Made by a program: the position numbers and the translations under genes
In this document: positions 8,508 through 16,298 of the stretch, piece by piece
Numbering within the stretch: the first letter of the stretch is position 1
Layout of the letters: every line of letters starts with the position of its first letter
From: DATMYQ01 sp035560935
GTDB lineage: Bacteria > Bacillota > Negativicutes > Sporomusales > Sporomusaceae
Assembly: GCA_035560935.1 (NCBI GenBank)
Contig: DATMYQ010000226.1
Location: 1-25,163 of the forward strand
DNA: 25,163 bases
Direction: 5' to 3'
The notes under the pieces: model-generated
Databases searched by the model: none
Seen by the model: only the letters and a program-made list of their open reading frames with translations
What the model was told of the DNA's origin: nothing

Positions 8508-8545
8508 AAAGCAGAAGAGGGAAACTCTTCTGCTTTTGTTGTTAT
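8508..8545 (+). terminator. Rho-independent terminator
   Basis: AAAGCAGAAGAG pairs perfectly with CTCTTCTGCTTT around GGAAA, followed by TGTTGTTATT. The A-rich left arm would also let it work on the other strand. It probably ends the DJ-1 transcript. Confidence 0.8.
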
Positions 8546-8658
8546 TGTGCAGGAGGGAGCAAGAGACAGACGAAGGAGAGGTAGAAAGTTTGGCAAGGGT
8601 TAAAAAGTGATGGGTAAAAACGAAAATAAAATGCAAAAGAAAGATGAATCCTTTGATC

Positions 8659-8672
8659 TAACATGTTACAAT
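8659..8672 (+). promoter_or_regulatory. Candidate extended -10 with overlapping palindrome for the sigma-54 activator gene
   Basis: TGTTACAAT matches an extended -10 (TGnTACAAT) and overlaps the perfect 10-bp palindrome TAACATGTTA. No good -35 is visible, as is common for extended -10 promoters. It lies about 95 nt before the activator start. Confidence 0.35.
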
Positions 8673-8765
8673 AAAAAAACAACCAACCGGGATGATTTTT
8701 TTGAAAATACGGTGTTTTGCGGGTAAAAACTTCTGTTGTCTGAATTTGAAATAAGCAGGTGAAGT

Positions 8766-10814
8766 ATGACGGTCAATGCGGAATGTTACCAACCTTTGGT
8801 TACGGATGCCCTGGGCGCCTGGCGACGTTTTACTGGCGCGCCTCAGCCGGCCGGGCCGGTGAACCTGGCGATTCGGCCGGATATTTTGGACTCCTGGCAG
8901 CGTTGCTGGCGGGCGGGAGTGGACCCGGAAAACCGCAGCATTCATCAACAGTTGAGCGCGGCGGGGTTTCAGACGCTGCTCCATAAGAACCAAGAACTGA
9001 TTTCTATCGCCAAGCCGTTCATCGAAAATCTGTACGGCATTGTAGCGGGATCCGGTTTTGTGGTGGTGCTGGCCGATATCCGGGGATATGTCATGGAGAT
9101 TTTTGGCGACCAGGACGCTTTGGTCAATCCGATGACCGAGAGCTTTTTTCCGGGAGCGGACTGGAGTGAGGAGGAGGGCGGCAGCAATGCCATCGGAACG
9201 GTGGTGAAGATCCGGCGGCCCATTCAGGTGTCCGGCGCGGAGCATTACTGCCGGAAACACCATTGCCTGACCTGTTCGGCGGCCCCGATACTGGACAATC
9301 AAGGTCATCTGCTGGGCGTATTGGACATTTCCGGCGCTTCAACCGCGACGCATTTGCATACGCTGGGAATGGTAGTGGCTTCCGCCGCTGCGATCACGGC
9401 TCAAATTGACATACGCAGAAAAAACAATGAACTGAATGTTATTAACAAAAGACTGACCAATATTTTCAATACTATGTCGGATGGCGTGGTCATGCTGGAT
9501 GAAAAAGGACTGACCCGGCAGCTTAATCCGGTGGCCAGAAAAATTTTGGAAGGGGAAAACGGGACCGGCGCGGTGCAGGAATACATTTCAGAGGAACAGG
9601 TGTTGAATCCCGACAATGTGTTTATCCGGAAAATGTTGAAGCAAAAAGAATCGTTTGTCGATGTGGAAATGATGATTGATACCCGCCGGGGTCCGGATCA
9701 TTGTTTAGCGTCCGGTACACCGGTCACCAATGAACAGGGGGAGGTGACCGGTGGCGTGGTGGTGCTGCGGCCCATCACGCAGGTGAAAAGCCTGGTCAAC
9801 CGGCTCAGCGGTCATTACGGGACGCTTCATTTCAGCGATATCATCGGGGAGAGTCAGCCTATTCTGGAAGCCGTCCGGGTGGCTTCGCTGGCGGCGGCCT
9901 CGGCGGCCAACGTGCTGTTGCAGGGAGAAAGTGGTACCGGCAAGGAAATTTTTGCCCAGGCAATTCACAATCGCAGTGAACGATGTTCCGGGCCGTTCAT
10001 TGCCGTTAACTGCGGCGCGATTCCCCGTGAACTGATCGGGAGCGAACTGTTCGGTTATGAGGAAGGCGCTTTCACCGGGGCCAAACGGGGCGGAAAACCT
10101 GGGAAGTTTGAATTGGCCTGCGGCGGCACGCTGTTTCTGGATGAAATCGGCGACATGCCGCTGGAACAGCAGGTGACGTTGCTGCGGGTGTTGCAGGAGC
10201 GCAAAATGTGCCGGATCGGCAGCGAAAAGGAAATTCCTGTTGACGTCCGGGTGATTTGCGCTACCAATAAACAACTGCTGGCGGAGTTTGAACGGGGGAC
10301 ATTCCGCAAAGATCTCTATTACCGGCTGAATGTGATTTCCATGACTATTCCACCCCTGCGGGAACGGGCGGATGACATCGTGCTGTTATTCCAGTATTTT
10401 TTGGAAAAAATGGATAAGCATCACCGGCGTTTTACTATTCGGCCTGAAGTGGAGGAGAAGATTGTCTGTTACAATTGGCCGGGCAATATCCGGGAGCTGC
10501 AGAATGTAGTGGAACGGATCGTGAGCTTGTCGGAGGCGGATGTGGTGCAGCTGATTCAGCTGCCGCGTGAAATCCGGGACTGGCAGCCGCAAAAGGAACT
10601 TCGTACACCGGATGATTTGTCGCCGGAGTCATTTTTGACTACGGATGCGGGACGTCTTGCCTGGCGACAACGGTTGTGGCAGGAGGAAGAACGAGAGGAA
10701 ATATTGCGTCTGTTGTCCAGCAATAAAGGAAATGTGACGTTGACTGCTCGGGAAATGTGTATTTCTCGCAATACCTTGTATCGAAAAATGAAACAATATG
10801 CCATCTACGGTTAA
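8766..10814 (+). CDS. Sigma-54-dependent transcriptional activator (GAF-PAS-AAA+-Fis, AcoR-like)
   Basis: This 682-aa bacterial enhancer-binding protein has four parts. The N-terminal GAF-type sensor (about residues 50-220) has EEGGSNAIGT and a Cys/His-rich stretch, YCRKHHCLTCSAAPI. A PAS domain (about 235-345) starts at LTNIFNTMSDGVVMLDEKG. The AAA+ motor (about 365-600) has Walker A GESGTGKE (387-394), the sigma-54 contact loop GAFTGA (434-439) and Walker B LFLDEIGD (456-463). A Fis-type helix-turn-helix ends the protein (LTAREMCISRNTLYRKMKQY). There is no receiver domain, so activity is probably set by ligand or redox state through GAF/PAS. A palindrome array and a sigma-54 promoter follow immediately, so the molybdoenzyme operon downstream is its likely target. 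Confidence 0.94.
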   Translation: MTVNAECYQPLVTDALGAWRRFTGAPQPAGPVNLAIRPDILDSWQRCWRAGVDPENRSIHQQLSAAGFQTLLHKNQELISIAKPFIENLYGIVAGSGFVVVLADIRGYVMEIFGDQDALVNPMTESFFPGADWSEEEGGSNAIGTVVKIRRPIQVSGAEHYCRKHHCLTCSAAPILDNQGHLLGVLDISGASTATHLHTLGMVVASAAAITAQIDIRRKNNELNVINKRLTNIFNTMSDGVVMLDEKGLTRQLNPVARKILEGENGTGAVQEYISEEQVLNPDNVFIRKMLKQKESFVDVEMMIDTRRGPDHCLASGTPVTNEQGEVTGGVVVLRPITQVKSLVNRLSGHYGTLHFSDIIGESQPILEAVRVASLAAASAANVLLQGESGTGKEIFAQAIHNRSERCSGPFIAVNCGAIPRELIGSELFGYEEGAFTGAKRGGKPGKFELACGGTLFLDEIGDMPLEQQVTLLRVLQERKMCRIGSEKEIPVDVRVICATNKQLLAEFERGTFRKDLYYRLNVISMTIPPLRERADDIVLLFQYFLEKMDKHHRRFTIRPEVEEKIVCYNWPGNIRELQNVVERIVSLSEADVVQLIQLPREIRDWQPQKELRTPDDLSPESFLTTDAGRLAWRQRLWQEEEREEILRLLSSNKGNVTLTAREMCISRNTLYRKMKQYAIYG

Positions 10815-10820
10815 GAAAAG

Positions 10821-10866
10821 ACAGTGTCACAAAGTGTCACTTTTGAGTGACACTTTGTGACACTGT
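10821..10866. promoter_or_regulatory. Perfect 20-bp palindrome of TGTCAC half-sites: candidate enhancer (UAS)
   Basis: Two perfect 20-base arms (10821-10840 and 10847-10866) flank TTTTGA. Each arm holds two TGTCAC units ten bases apart, so four half-sites lie on one face of the helix. No T run follows and a separate terminator lies just downstream, so termination is an unlikely role. The centre is about 140 bp upstream of the predicted sigma-54 start, a typical enhancer distance, and it sits directly after the activator gene. Binding by that activator is inferred. Confidence 0.65.
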
Positions 10867-10885
10867 GGTGGCAGGTGAGGACAAA

Positions 10886-10936
10886 ACGCGAGAGCGGATC
10901 GCCGGGATAAACGGCGCCGCCTCTCGTGTTTTTTTT
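10886..10936 (+). terminator. Terminator of the sigma-54 activator gene
   Basis: CGAGAG-CGG pairs with CCG-C-CTCTCG, with an inner GCCG/CGGC stem, followed by GTTTTTTTT. It insulates the activator transcript from the sigma-54 promoter just downstream. Confidence 0.8.
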
Positions 10937-10957
10937 ATGCCCCGCCTCTGAAAAATT

Positions 10958-10972
10958 TGGCACAACAATTGC
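10958..10972 (+). promoter_or_regulatory. Sigma-54 (-24/-12) promoter
   Basis: TGGCAC-AACAA-TTGC matches the sigma-54 consensus with the invariant GG and GC ten bases apart. The predicted start is near 10984, leaving a leader of about 135 nt before the MoeA-like gene. That leader contains a GGCGG/CCGCC stem (11013-11035) but nothing I recognise as a riboswitch. Confidence 0.85.
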
Positions 10973-11118
10973 GTAATGAATAAGAATGATGTGAATTTTC
11001 ACATTGCAAATAGGCGGATGCTGTTTCTGGCCGCCAGAGGGGCAGACGAGCGGGCGGCGACGTAAAGAATGGAAAATCCGTCCTGTTTTTAGAGTGTATG
11101 GGGTAGGGAGGGCAATGC

Positions 11119-12141
11119 ATGAAGTCGGTTTCTGTATATCAGGCGGAAGGAATGGTTCTTTGCCATGACATTACCGAGATTGTACCGGGAGTGAAAAAAG
11201 GACGGGCTTTTAAAAAAGGGCATGTTATTCGCGGCGATGACGTCGAAAAATTCTTGATGCTGGGCAAGGAACACGTTTTTGTCTGGGAGATCAGCGAAGG
11301 AACGCTGCATGAAAATGACGCCGCTGTTCGGCTAGCCCGGGCTATGTCCGGACCTGGCGTGGAATTGGCGGAAGCGGCGGAGGGAAAAGTGGAAGTGCGG
11401 GCGGCTCAGGACGGCTGGTTGCAGATCGACGTTTCGGCGCTGGAAGAAGTGAACGAGGTGGAGCAGATTGCGGTGGCCACGCTACATTCGCACCAGTGGG
11501 TGAAAAAGGGGCAGCTACTGGCCGGCTGCAAGATCATTCCGCTGGTGATTGCAGAGGAAAAGCTGCGCAACGTGGAAGCCATTTGCGCAGACCATTCGGC
11601 GGTGATCTCTGTAAAGTCACTGCCCGCAAAACGGGTGGGGATCGTCACCACGGGCGGGGAAGTCTATTCCGGCCGGATTCAGGATGCGTTTGGTCCGGTG
11701 ATGAAGGAAAAATTTTCCCGACTGGGCAGCACTCTATTGCGGCAGGTTTTGGTCCCGGATGACGCGACCCAGATCGCTGCCGCCATTTTGCAGTTGAAGG
11801 ATGCTGGCGCGGAGCTGATTGTTACCACTGGCGGCATGTCGGTGGATCCGGATGATGTGACCCCGGCGGGAATTCGGGAGGCGGGCGGTCGGATTGTATC
11901 GTACGGCGCACCGACGCTACCCGGGGCAATGTTTATGCTGGCGTATTTGGACGATGTTCCGGTGCTGGGATTGCCGGGATGTGTCATGTTTCATAAAAGC
12001 ACAGTGTTTGATTTGGTCACGCCGCGAATTTTGGCAGGAGAAATCCTGACACGCCGCGATATCATACGTCTGGGGCATGGCGGACTGTGCCAGCTTTGTC
12101 CGGAGTGCCACTATCCCGACTGCGGTTTTGGCCGGGGCTAG
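11119..12141 (+). CDS. MoeA-like molybdopterin-binding protein
   Basis: This 340-aa protein carries the MoCF/MogA-MoeA molybdopterin-binding fold in its C-terminal half: KRVGIVTTGGEVYSGRI, then LIVTTGGMSVDPDDVTP with the acidic residues of the metal-insertion site, and LPGCVMF. The N-terminal half is MoeA-like but short; the protein is about 60 residues shorter than a normal MoeA. It ends with a cysteine cluster, CQLCPECHYPDCGFG, that classical MoeA lacks and that could bind zinc or an iron-sulfur centre. GGGAGGG precedes the ATG. First in the sigma-54-controlled operon, it probably serves cofactor insertion or modification for the aldehyde oxidoreductase next door rather than general cofactor synthesis. 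Confidence 0.82.
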   Translation: MKSVSVYQAEGMVLCHDITEIVPGVKKGRAFKKGHVIRGDDVEKFLMLGKEHVFVWEISEGTLHENDAAVRLARAMSGPGVELAEAAEGKVEVRAAQDGWLQIDVSALEEVNEVEQIAVATLHSHQWVKKGQLLAGCKIIPLVIAEEKLRNVEAICADHSAVISVKSLPAKRVGIVTTGGEVYSGRIQDAFGPVMKEKFSRLGSTLLRQVLVPDDATQIAAAILQLKDAGAELIVTTGGMSVDPDDVTPAGIREAGGRIVSYGAPTLPGAMFMLAYLDDVPVLGLPGCVMFHKSTVFDLVTPRILAGEILTRRDIIRLGHGGLCQLCPECHYPDCGFGRG

Positions 12142-12204
12142 TGAGCCGATGGACGTAGAAAAAACAAGAGTGGAAATTTCGGGGCGCATGCCTTTGAAAT
12201 CATA

Positions 12205-12224
12205 GAACTGTCCGCTGACAGTTC
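12205..12224 (+). repeat. Hairpin between the MoeA-like gene and mop
   Basis: GAACTGTC-CGCT-GACAGTTC is a perfect 8-bp stem with a four-base loop, 31 nt before the mop start and just upstream of its AAAGGAG. There is no T run. It could be an mRNA-stabilising or processing structure that raises mop expression relative to the first gene. Confidence 0.55.
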
Positions 12225-12255
12225 CGAAAAAGTGTAAAGGAGAAAGTGGAATCGT

Positions 12256-14991
12256 ATGCAAAAAAAAGTGTTGATCATTAATGGTCTGCCGCGCACGATG
12301 ATTGTCGATCCGGAGATCAGCCTGGCTAGTGTGTTGCGGGAGCAGCTGCTCTTGACCGGGTGCAAAGTAGGCTGCAATCAGGGACAGTGCGGAACTTGTA
12401 CCATCATCATGGATGGCCGGGTGGTCCGGTCCTGCGTGTTGAAAATGAAAAAAGTTCCGGAAGAGGCGAAAATAACCACTATTGAAGGGCTGGCGACGCC
12501 GGACAACCTTCACCCGCTGCAGGTGGCCTGGATGGCTTACGGCTGCGCTCAGTGCGGTTTCTGCAGCCCGGGGTTTATTCTTTCCGCCAAAGTGCTGTTA
12601 GACGAAAATCAGAATCCCACCCGCGAGCAGGTGCGGGACTGGTTCCAAAAGTATCGCAACGCCTGCCGCTGTACCGGCTACAAGCCGTTGGTCGACGCCG
12701 TTATGGCCGCAGCCAAGGTGGTACGTGGTGAAATGCGCAAGGAAGATCTGCTGTTTAAACCGGTGGGCAATAAAATCTATGGGACGACCTATCATCGTCC
12801 CTCCGCGTTGCAAAAAGTCACCGGAACCTGGGACTACGGTGCGGACGTGGCGCTGCAGATGCCGCCGGGAACCCTGCGGTTAGCGCTGGTGCAGGCGGAG
12901 GTATCTCATGCGAACATTAAAGGCATTGATACTTCGGAAGCCGAGAAAATGCCGGGTGTCTATAAAGTCATTACTCATAAAGACGTGAAAGGCAAAAACA
13001 GAATCACCGGCCTCATTACTTTTCCCACCAACAAAGGTGACGGTTGGGATCGACCTATTCTGTGCCACGAGAAAATCTTCCAGTTCGGCGACGCTATCGC
13101 CATCGTGGCGGCCGATACCGAAGAACACGCCCGGGCGGCGGCGAAAGCGGTCAAAGTGGATCTGGAGGTTTTGCCGGCTTATATGAGCGCACCGGCCGCG
13201 ATGGCGCCGGACGCTCTGGAAATTCATCCCGGGACTCCTAATGTGTACTACCGGCAGGGCGTCGTAAAAGGGGAGGAGACCCGGCCTATCATGGAACGGA
13301 ACGACGTGGTGGTTGCTGAGGCGGAAACCTACTGCAGCCGTCAGCCTCATCTGCCGCTGGAACCCGACTGCGGCAGCGCCTATATGGATGAAAAAGGCCG
13401 TCTGACGATCCATTCCAAGAGCATTGCCCTGCATTTGCACCATGCGATGATTGTGGCTGGCATTGGCATTGAACCGGATAAATGTCGGCTGGTGGCCAAC
13501 CCCACCGGAGCCACCTTCGGTTATAAATTCAGTCCGACCAATGAAGCGTTGCTGGGCGTGGCCTGTCTGGCCTGCGATGGTAAGCCGGTGTCGCTGAATT
13601 TTAATATGTATCAGCAGATTACTTATACCGGCAAACGTTCCCCGGCGCTGGTCAAAACCCGACTGGCCGCCGATAAAACCGGAAAACTGCTGGCGATGGA
13701 AACCGATTGGTGGCTGGATCACGGTCCTTACAGCGAGTTCGGCGATCTCAACTGCATGCGGCAGGGACAATTCACCGGCGCCGGCTACGACATTCCCAAT
13801 ATTCGCGGCAACGGAAAGTGTGTTTGCACCAATCACGCATGGGGGTCCGCTTTCCGGGCGTATGGTTCGCCCAAAGCGTTTCTGTCTTCGGAAATCGCTA
13901 TCGACATCCTGGCGGAAAAATTGGGTATGGATCCCTTGGAACTGCGTTACAAAAACGTTTATCGCCCCGGTTCCACCACTCCCACCGGTCAAGTTCCCGA
14001 AGTCTTCTGCCTGCCGGAAATGCTGGACAAAATTCGTCCGTATTGGGAGGAAGCCAAAAAACGCTGTCAAGAACTCTCCACACCGGAGAAAAAACGGGGC
14101 GTGGGGCTGGCTATCGGTATGTACGGCTGCGGATTGGATGGCCCGGACAGCTCGCAGGCTTGGGTGGAACTGACCCCGGAAGGAGTCAGTGTGGGCAATT
14201 CCTGGCAGGATCATGGACAGGGCGCGGATCTGGCGTCTTTGACTCATGCGCATGAAACGCTACGTAAAATGGGCATTACACCGGAACAAATCAAACTGGT
14301 GATGAATGACATGGCTTTTACCCCTGCCAGCGGTCCTTCCGGCGGCAGCCGCCAGAACGTCATGACCGGCAACGCCATCCGGGTAGCCTGTGAGATGTTG
14401 GTGAACGCCATGAAAAAAGAGGACGGCTCGTTCCGGACGTATGACGAAATGGTGGTGGAGAACCTTCCTTTGCGTTATGATGGCAGCTGGACCGCCTCCA
14501 TGTGCACCGACTGCAGCCCCGACACCTGCCAAGGAGATCCTTTCCCCGTCTACATGTACGCCGTGTTCATGCCGGAAGTGGAAGTGGATATGAAAACCGG
14601 CAAAGCTACGGTGGCCCGCTTTGTGACGGTGCAGGACATCGGAACGCTGACCAACAAAACCACTTGCGACGGACAGGTCTACGGCGGTTTGGCCCAGGGC
14701 ATCGGGCTGGCGCTGACCGAGGATTTTGAAGACCTGAAAAAGCATACGAGCCTGATTGGCTGCGGTTTACCATTCATCAAGGATATTCCCGATGACATGG
14801 AGATTATTTACAACATTACTCCCCGGGAACACGGACCTTATGGCGCGGCCGGCGCCGGTGAAGGGCCGCTGACTGCGCCGCATCCCGCCATTTTAAACGC
14901 CATTTACAACGCCTGTGGCGTTCGGATCTTCGCGGTTCCTGCCCTGCCGGAAAAAATTAAGGCAGGATTGGCGGAACTGGCGAAAGGATAA
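12256..14991 (+). CDS. mop: Molybdenum aldehyde oxidoreductase, Desulfovibrio Mop type
   Basis: The 911-aa protein aligns nearly end to end with D. gigas aldehyde oxidoreductase (907 aa). It oxidises aldehydes to carboxylic acids using molybdopterin cytosine dinucleotide and two [2Fe-2S] clusters, with no FAD domain. The plant-ferredoxin-type cluster ligands are Cys40, 45, 48 and 60; the second cluster uses Cys100, 103, 137 and 139. All eight positions match those of D. gigas Mop. Long stretches are near-identical, such as VSHANIKGIDTSEA and GKNRITGLITFPTNKGDGWD. The catalytic base is Glu869 in GAGEGPLTAPH, and GPSGGSRQ near the cofactor is kept. The enzyme lacks a signal peptide, so it is cytoplasmic. 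It follows the MoeA-like gene in the sigma-54-driven operon and precedes split XdhC genes. Electron acceptor unknown. Confidence 0.95.
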   Translation: MQKKVLIINGLPRTMIVDPEISLASVLREQLLLTGCKVGCNQGQCGTCTIIMDGRVVRSCVLKMKKVPEEAKITTIEGLATPDNLHPLQVAWMAYGCAQCGFCSPGFILSAKVLLDENQNPTREQVRDWFQKYRNACRCTGYKPLVDAVMAAAKVVRGEMRKEDLLFKPVGNKIYGTTYHRPSALQKVTGTWDYGADVALQMPPGTLRLALVQAEVSHANIKGIDTSEAEKMPGVYKVITHKDVKGKNRITGLITFPTNKGDGWDRPILCHEKIFQFGDAIAIVAADTEEHARAAAKAVKVDLEVLPAYMSAPAAMAPDALEIHPGTPNVYYRQGVVKGEETRPIMERNDVVVAEAETYCSRQPHLPLEPDCGSAYMDEKGRLTIHSKSIALHLHHAMIVAGIGIEPDKCRLVANPTGATFGYKFSPTNEALLGVACLACDGKPVSLNFNMYQQITYTGKRSPALVKTRLAADKTGKLLAMETDWWLDHGPYSEFGDLNCMRQGQFTGAGYDIPNIRGNGKCVCTNHAWGSAFRAYGSPKAFLSSEIAIDILAEKLGMDPLELRYKNVYRPGSTTPTGQVPEVFCLPEMLDKIRPYWEEAKKRCQELSTPEKKRGVGLAIGMYGCGLDGPDSSQAWVELTPEGVSVGNSWQDHGQGADLASLTHAHETLRKMGITPEQIKLVMNDMAFTPASGPSGGSRQNVMTGNAIRVACEMLVNAMKKEDGSFRTYDEMVVENLPLRYDGSWTASMCTDCSPDTCQGDPFPVYMYAVFMPEVEVDMKTGKATVARFVTVQDIGTLTNKTTCDGQVYGGLAQGIGLALTEDFEDLKKHTSLIGCGLPFIKDIPDDMEIIYNITPREHGPYGAAGAGEGPLTAPHPAILNAIYNACGVRIFAVPALPEKIKAGLAELAKG

Positions 14992-15024
14992 AATCGGAGA
15001 ATAGCAAAAGAACCTGGCACAAGA

Positions 15025-15046
15025 GCGGAAAGCGGCAGCTTTCCGC
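15025..15046 (+). terminator. Hairpin after mop, possible terminator
   Basis: GCGGAAAGC-GGCA-GCTTTCCGC is a perfect 9-bp stem. The following CTTTG tract is poor, so termination would be partial and some reading through into the xdhC genes is likely. Confidence 0.45.
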
Positions 15047-15102
15047 CTTTGCCGCGTGTGTGCGAATAAAGAAGGCGCAATTCTGCTTCGGTAAGAAGGT
15101 TT

Positions 15103-15130
15103 TTGACAAAAAAAAGAGAAGGGTTTCAAT
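15103..15130 (+). promoter_or_regulatory. Candidate sigma-A promoter for the small gene and xdhC genes
   Basis: TTGACA, a 16-base spacer, and TTCAAT match the housekeeping consensus in 10 of 12 positions. This would let the maturation genes be made independently of the sigma-54 promoter. Confidence 0.45.
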
Positions 15131-15221
15131 AGAATCCATGCGATTTTGTACCTGAACCCGCGCAGGACAAAATCCCGTTTTGATGGAAGAAAACGCTGGC
15201 AGCAATTTGGAGGGGGAAAAC

Positions 15222-15512
15222 GTGAACGAAAGACAGAATCCGGCGGCGGAACCCGACCGGATTGAAGCGAAACAGGTAACGCTGGAGATCGTTGATGAGA
15301 TGACGGGGCAACGGTTTCGGCGGCAATTACCGCTGCACTATCTGGAGAATGACAATGGCGTGGTGCTGACCGGGGAAGATTATCAGGGGACGCCGGCGCA
15401 GATCCATTTTCTTTCGGAGGCGGCGGTGGCCAAGCTGCGGGAACTGATGGGACGGGGACCGGACGCGCCCCGCTGCGGCGATCATGAGGAACCGGAAATG
15501 GGGGTGGAATGA
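15222..15512 (+). CDS. Small protein of unknown function in the aldehyde oxidoreductase locus
   Basis: I do not recognise this acidic 96-aa protein. A beta-rich centre (VTLEIVDEMTGQRFRRQLPL, then NGVVLTGEDYQGTPAQIHFL) leads to a helix and a C-terminal tail with a lone Cys-Gly-Asp-His group. No membrane segment or signal is seen. GTG is chosen as start because GGAGGGGG lies six bases upstream; an in-frame ATG 39 bases earlier has no ribosome site. It lies between mop and xdhC and ends 18 nt before the XdhC start, so co-expression and a role in enzyme assembly or electron transfer are plausible but unproven. Confidence 0.72.
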   Translation: MNERQNPAAEPDRIEAKQVTLEIVDEMTGQRFRRQLPLHYLENDNGVVLTGEDYQGTPAQIHFLSEAAVAKLRELMGRGPDAPRCGDHEEPEMGVE

Positions 15513-15530
15513 TGGATGGGAGGCAGCGGC

Positions 15531-16298
15531 ATGATATTTAAGCAACTGTCGGGAATTTTGCAGGCAGGCTCTTGCGCGAATGTGTTCACGATCATTGACA
15601 GCCAGCCGGCGAAAAGTGCTCTCATTGGCACTATGCTGCTCTTTCAGAACGAAGGAGTGGTTTCCGGCAAGGTGGAGTCGTGGCTGACGGCGGCGGTGGA
15701 GGAAGCGGTACTGCGGACTTCGTGGAAGCAGCCTTTTGCCTGGTGGATCAACGCTCCTTCCGGAGAACGGTACCGGGTCTTCTGGGATCGGGTCATGGCC
15801 AAACGGCGGGCCGTGGTGCTGGGCGGCGGCCACATTAGCTTATCACTCGTGCAGATGCTGACGCTGCTGGACTTTGACGTAACGGTGGTGGATGACCGGC
15901 CGGAATTTGCCAATCGGCAGCGCTTTTCCGGCGCGGCGCAGGTCATTTGCAATTCTTTTAGCCGGGCGTTGCAAGAGGTGGAAATCGATAGCGGAACCGC
16001 GGTCGTGATCGTTACCCGCGGACATCGCCATGATTTGGAATGCCTGCGGGCGGTAATCGACCGACCGGCCGGCTATCTGGGGATGATCGGCAGCCGGAAG
16101 AGGGTCCGGGAGATGCTCGACTTGCTGCGGGAAGAGGGGTTGCCAAAAGGCTTCGAAGAACGTTTTCACTCGCCCATCGGACTGCGGATTCGCGCGGAAA
16201 CGCCGGCAGAAATCGCTGTTAGCATCGCGGCGGAAGTGGTGGCGGTGTTTCGCAAGGCCGAAGACAGCGATCCGGTAACGGGCAGGAGGGAGAACTGA
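15531..16298 (+). CDS. xdhC: XdhC-family molybdenum hydroxylase maturation factor, Rossmann part
   Basis: The 255-aa protein has a C-terminal XdhC Rossmann domain: AVVLGGGHISLSLVQM with GGGH at 97-100, VVDDRPEFANRQRF, VIVTRGHRHDLECL and YLGMIGSRKRV. XdhC proteins bind molybdenum cofactor and help install the terminal sulfur before insertion into xanthine-oxidase-family enzymes. The N-terminal third is a degraded version of the XdhC/CoxI domain that lacks the GSTPR and GGGCGE motifs; those are present in the next gene. The ATG has GGGAGG seven bases upstream, while an in-frame upstream ATG lacks a site. Its stop overlaps the next start (TGATG), so the two halves are translationally coupled. 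Confidence 0.88.
   Translation: MIFKQLSGILQAGSCANVFTIIDSQPAKSALIGTMLLFQNEGVVSGKVESWLTAAVEEAVLRTSWKQPFAWWINAPSGERYRVFWDRVMAKRRAVVLGGGHISLSLVQMLTLLDFDVTVVDDRPEFANRQRFSGAAQVICNSFSRALQEVEIDSGTAVVIVTRGHRHDLECLRAVIDRPAGYLGMIGSRKRVREMLDLLREEGLPKGFEERFHSPIGLRIRAETPAEIAVSIAAEVVAVFRKAEDSDPVTGRREN

Noticed and set aside
10821..10866. The 20-bp palindrome as terminator of the activator gene
   Set aside because: No T run follows, and a complete intrinsic terminator with eight T's lies 20 bases further on.
10984..11118. Molybdenum-cofactor riboswitch in the leader of the MoeA-like gene
   Set aside because: Only one GGCGG/CCGCC stem is clear. I could not match the multi-stem consensus, so I do not claim it; a covariance-model search would decide.
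12880..14253. Long open frame of 457 codons on the minus strand inside mop
   Set aside because: It is antisense to a gene with full-length match to D. gigas Mop, has no ribosome site or recognisable domain, and reflects codon bias of the real gene.
15021..15036. Second sigma-54 promoter starting TGGCAC after mop
   Set aside because: The -12 GC element is absent at the required spacing (CGGA instead of TTGC).
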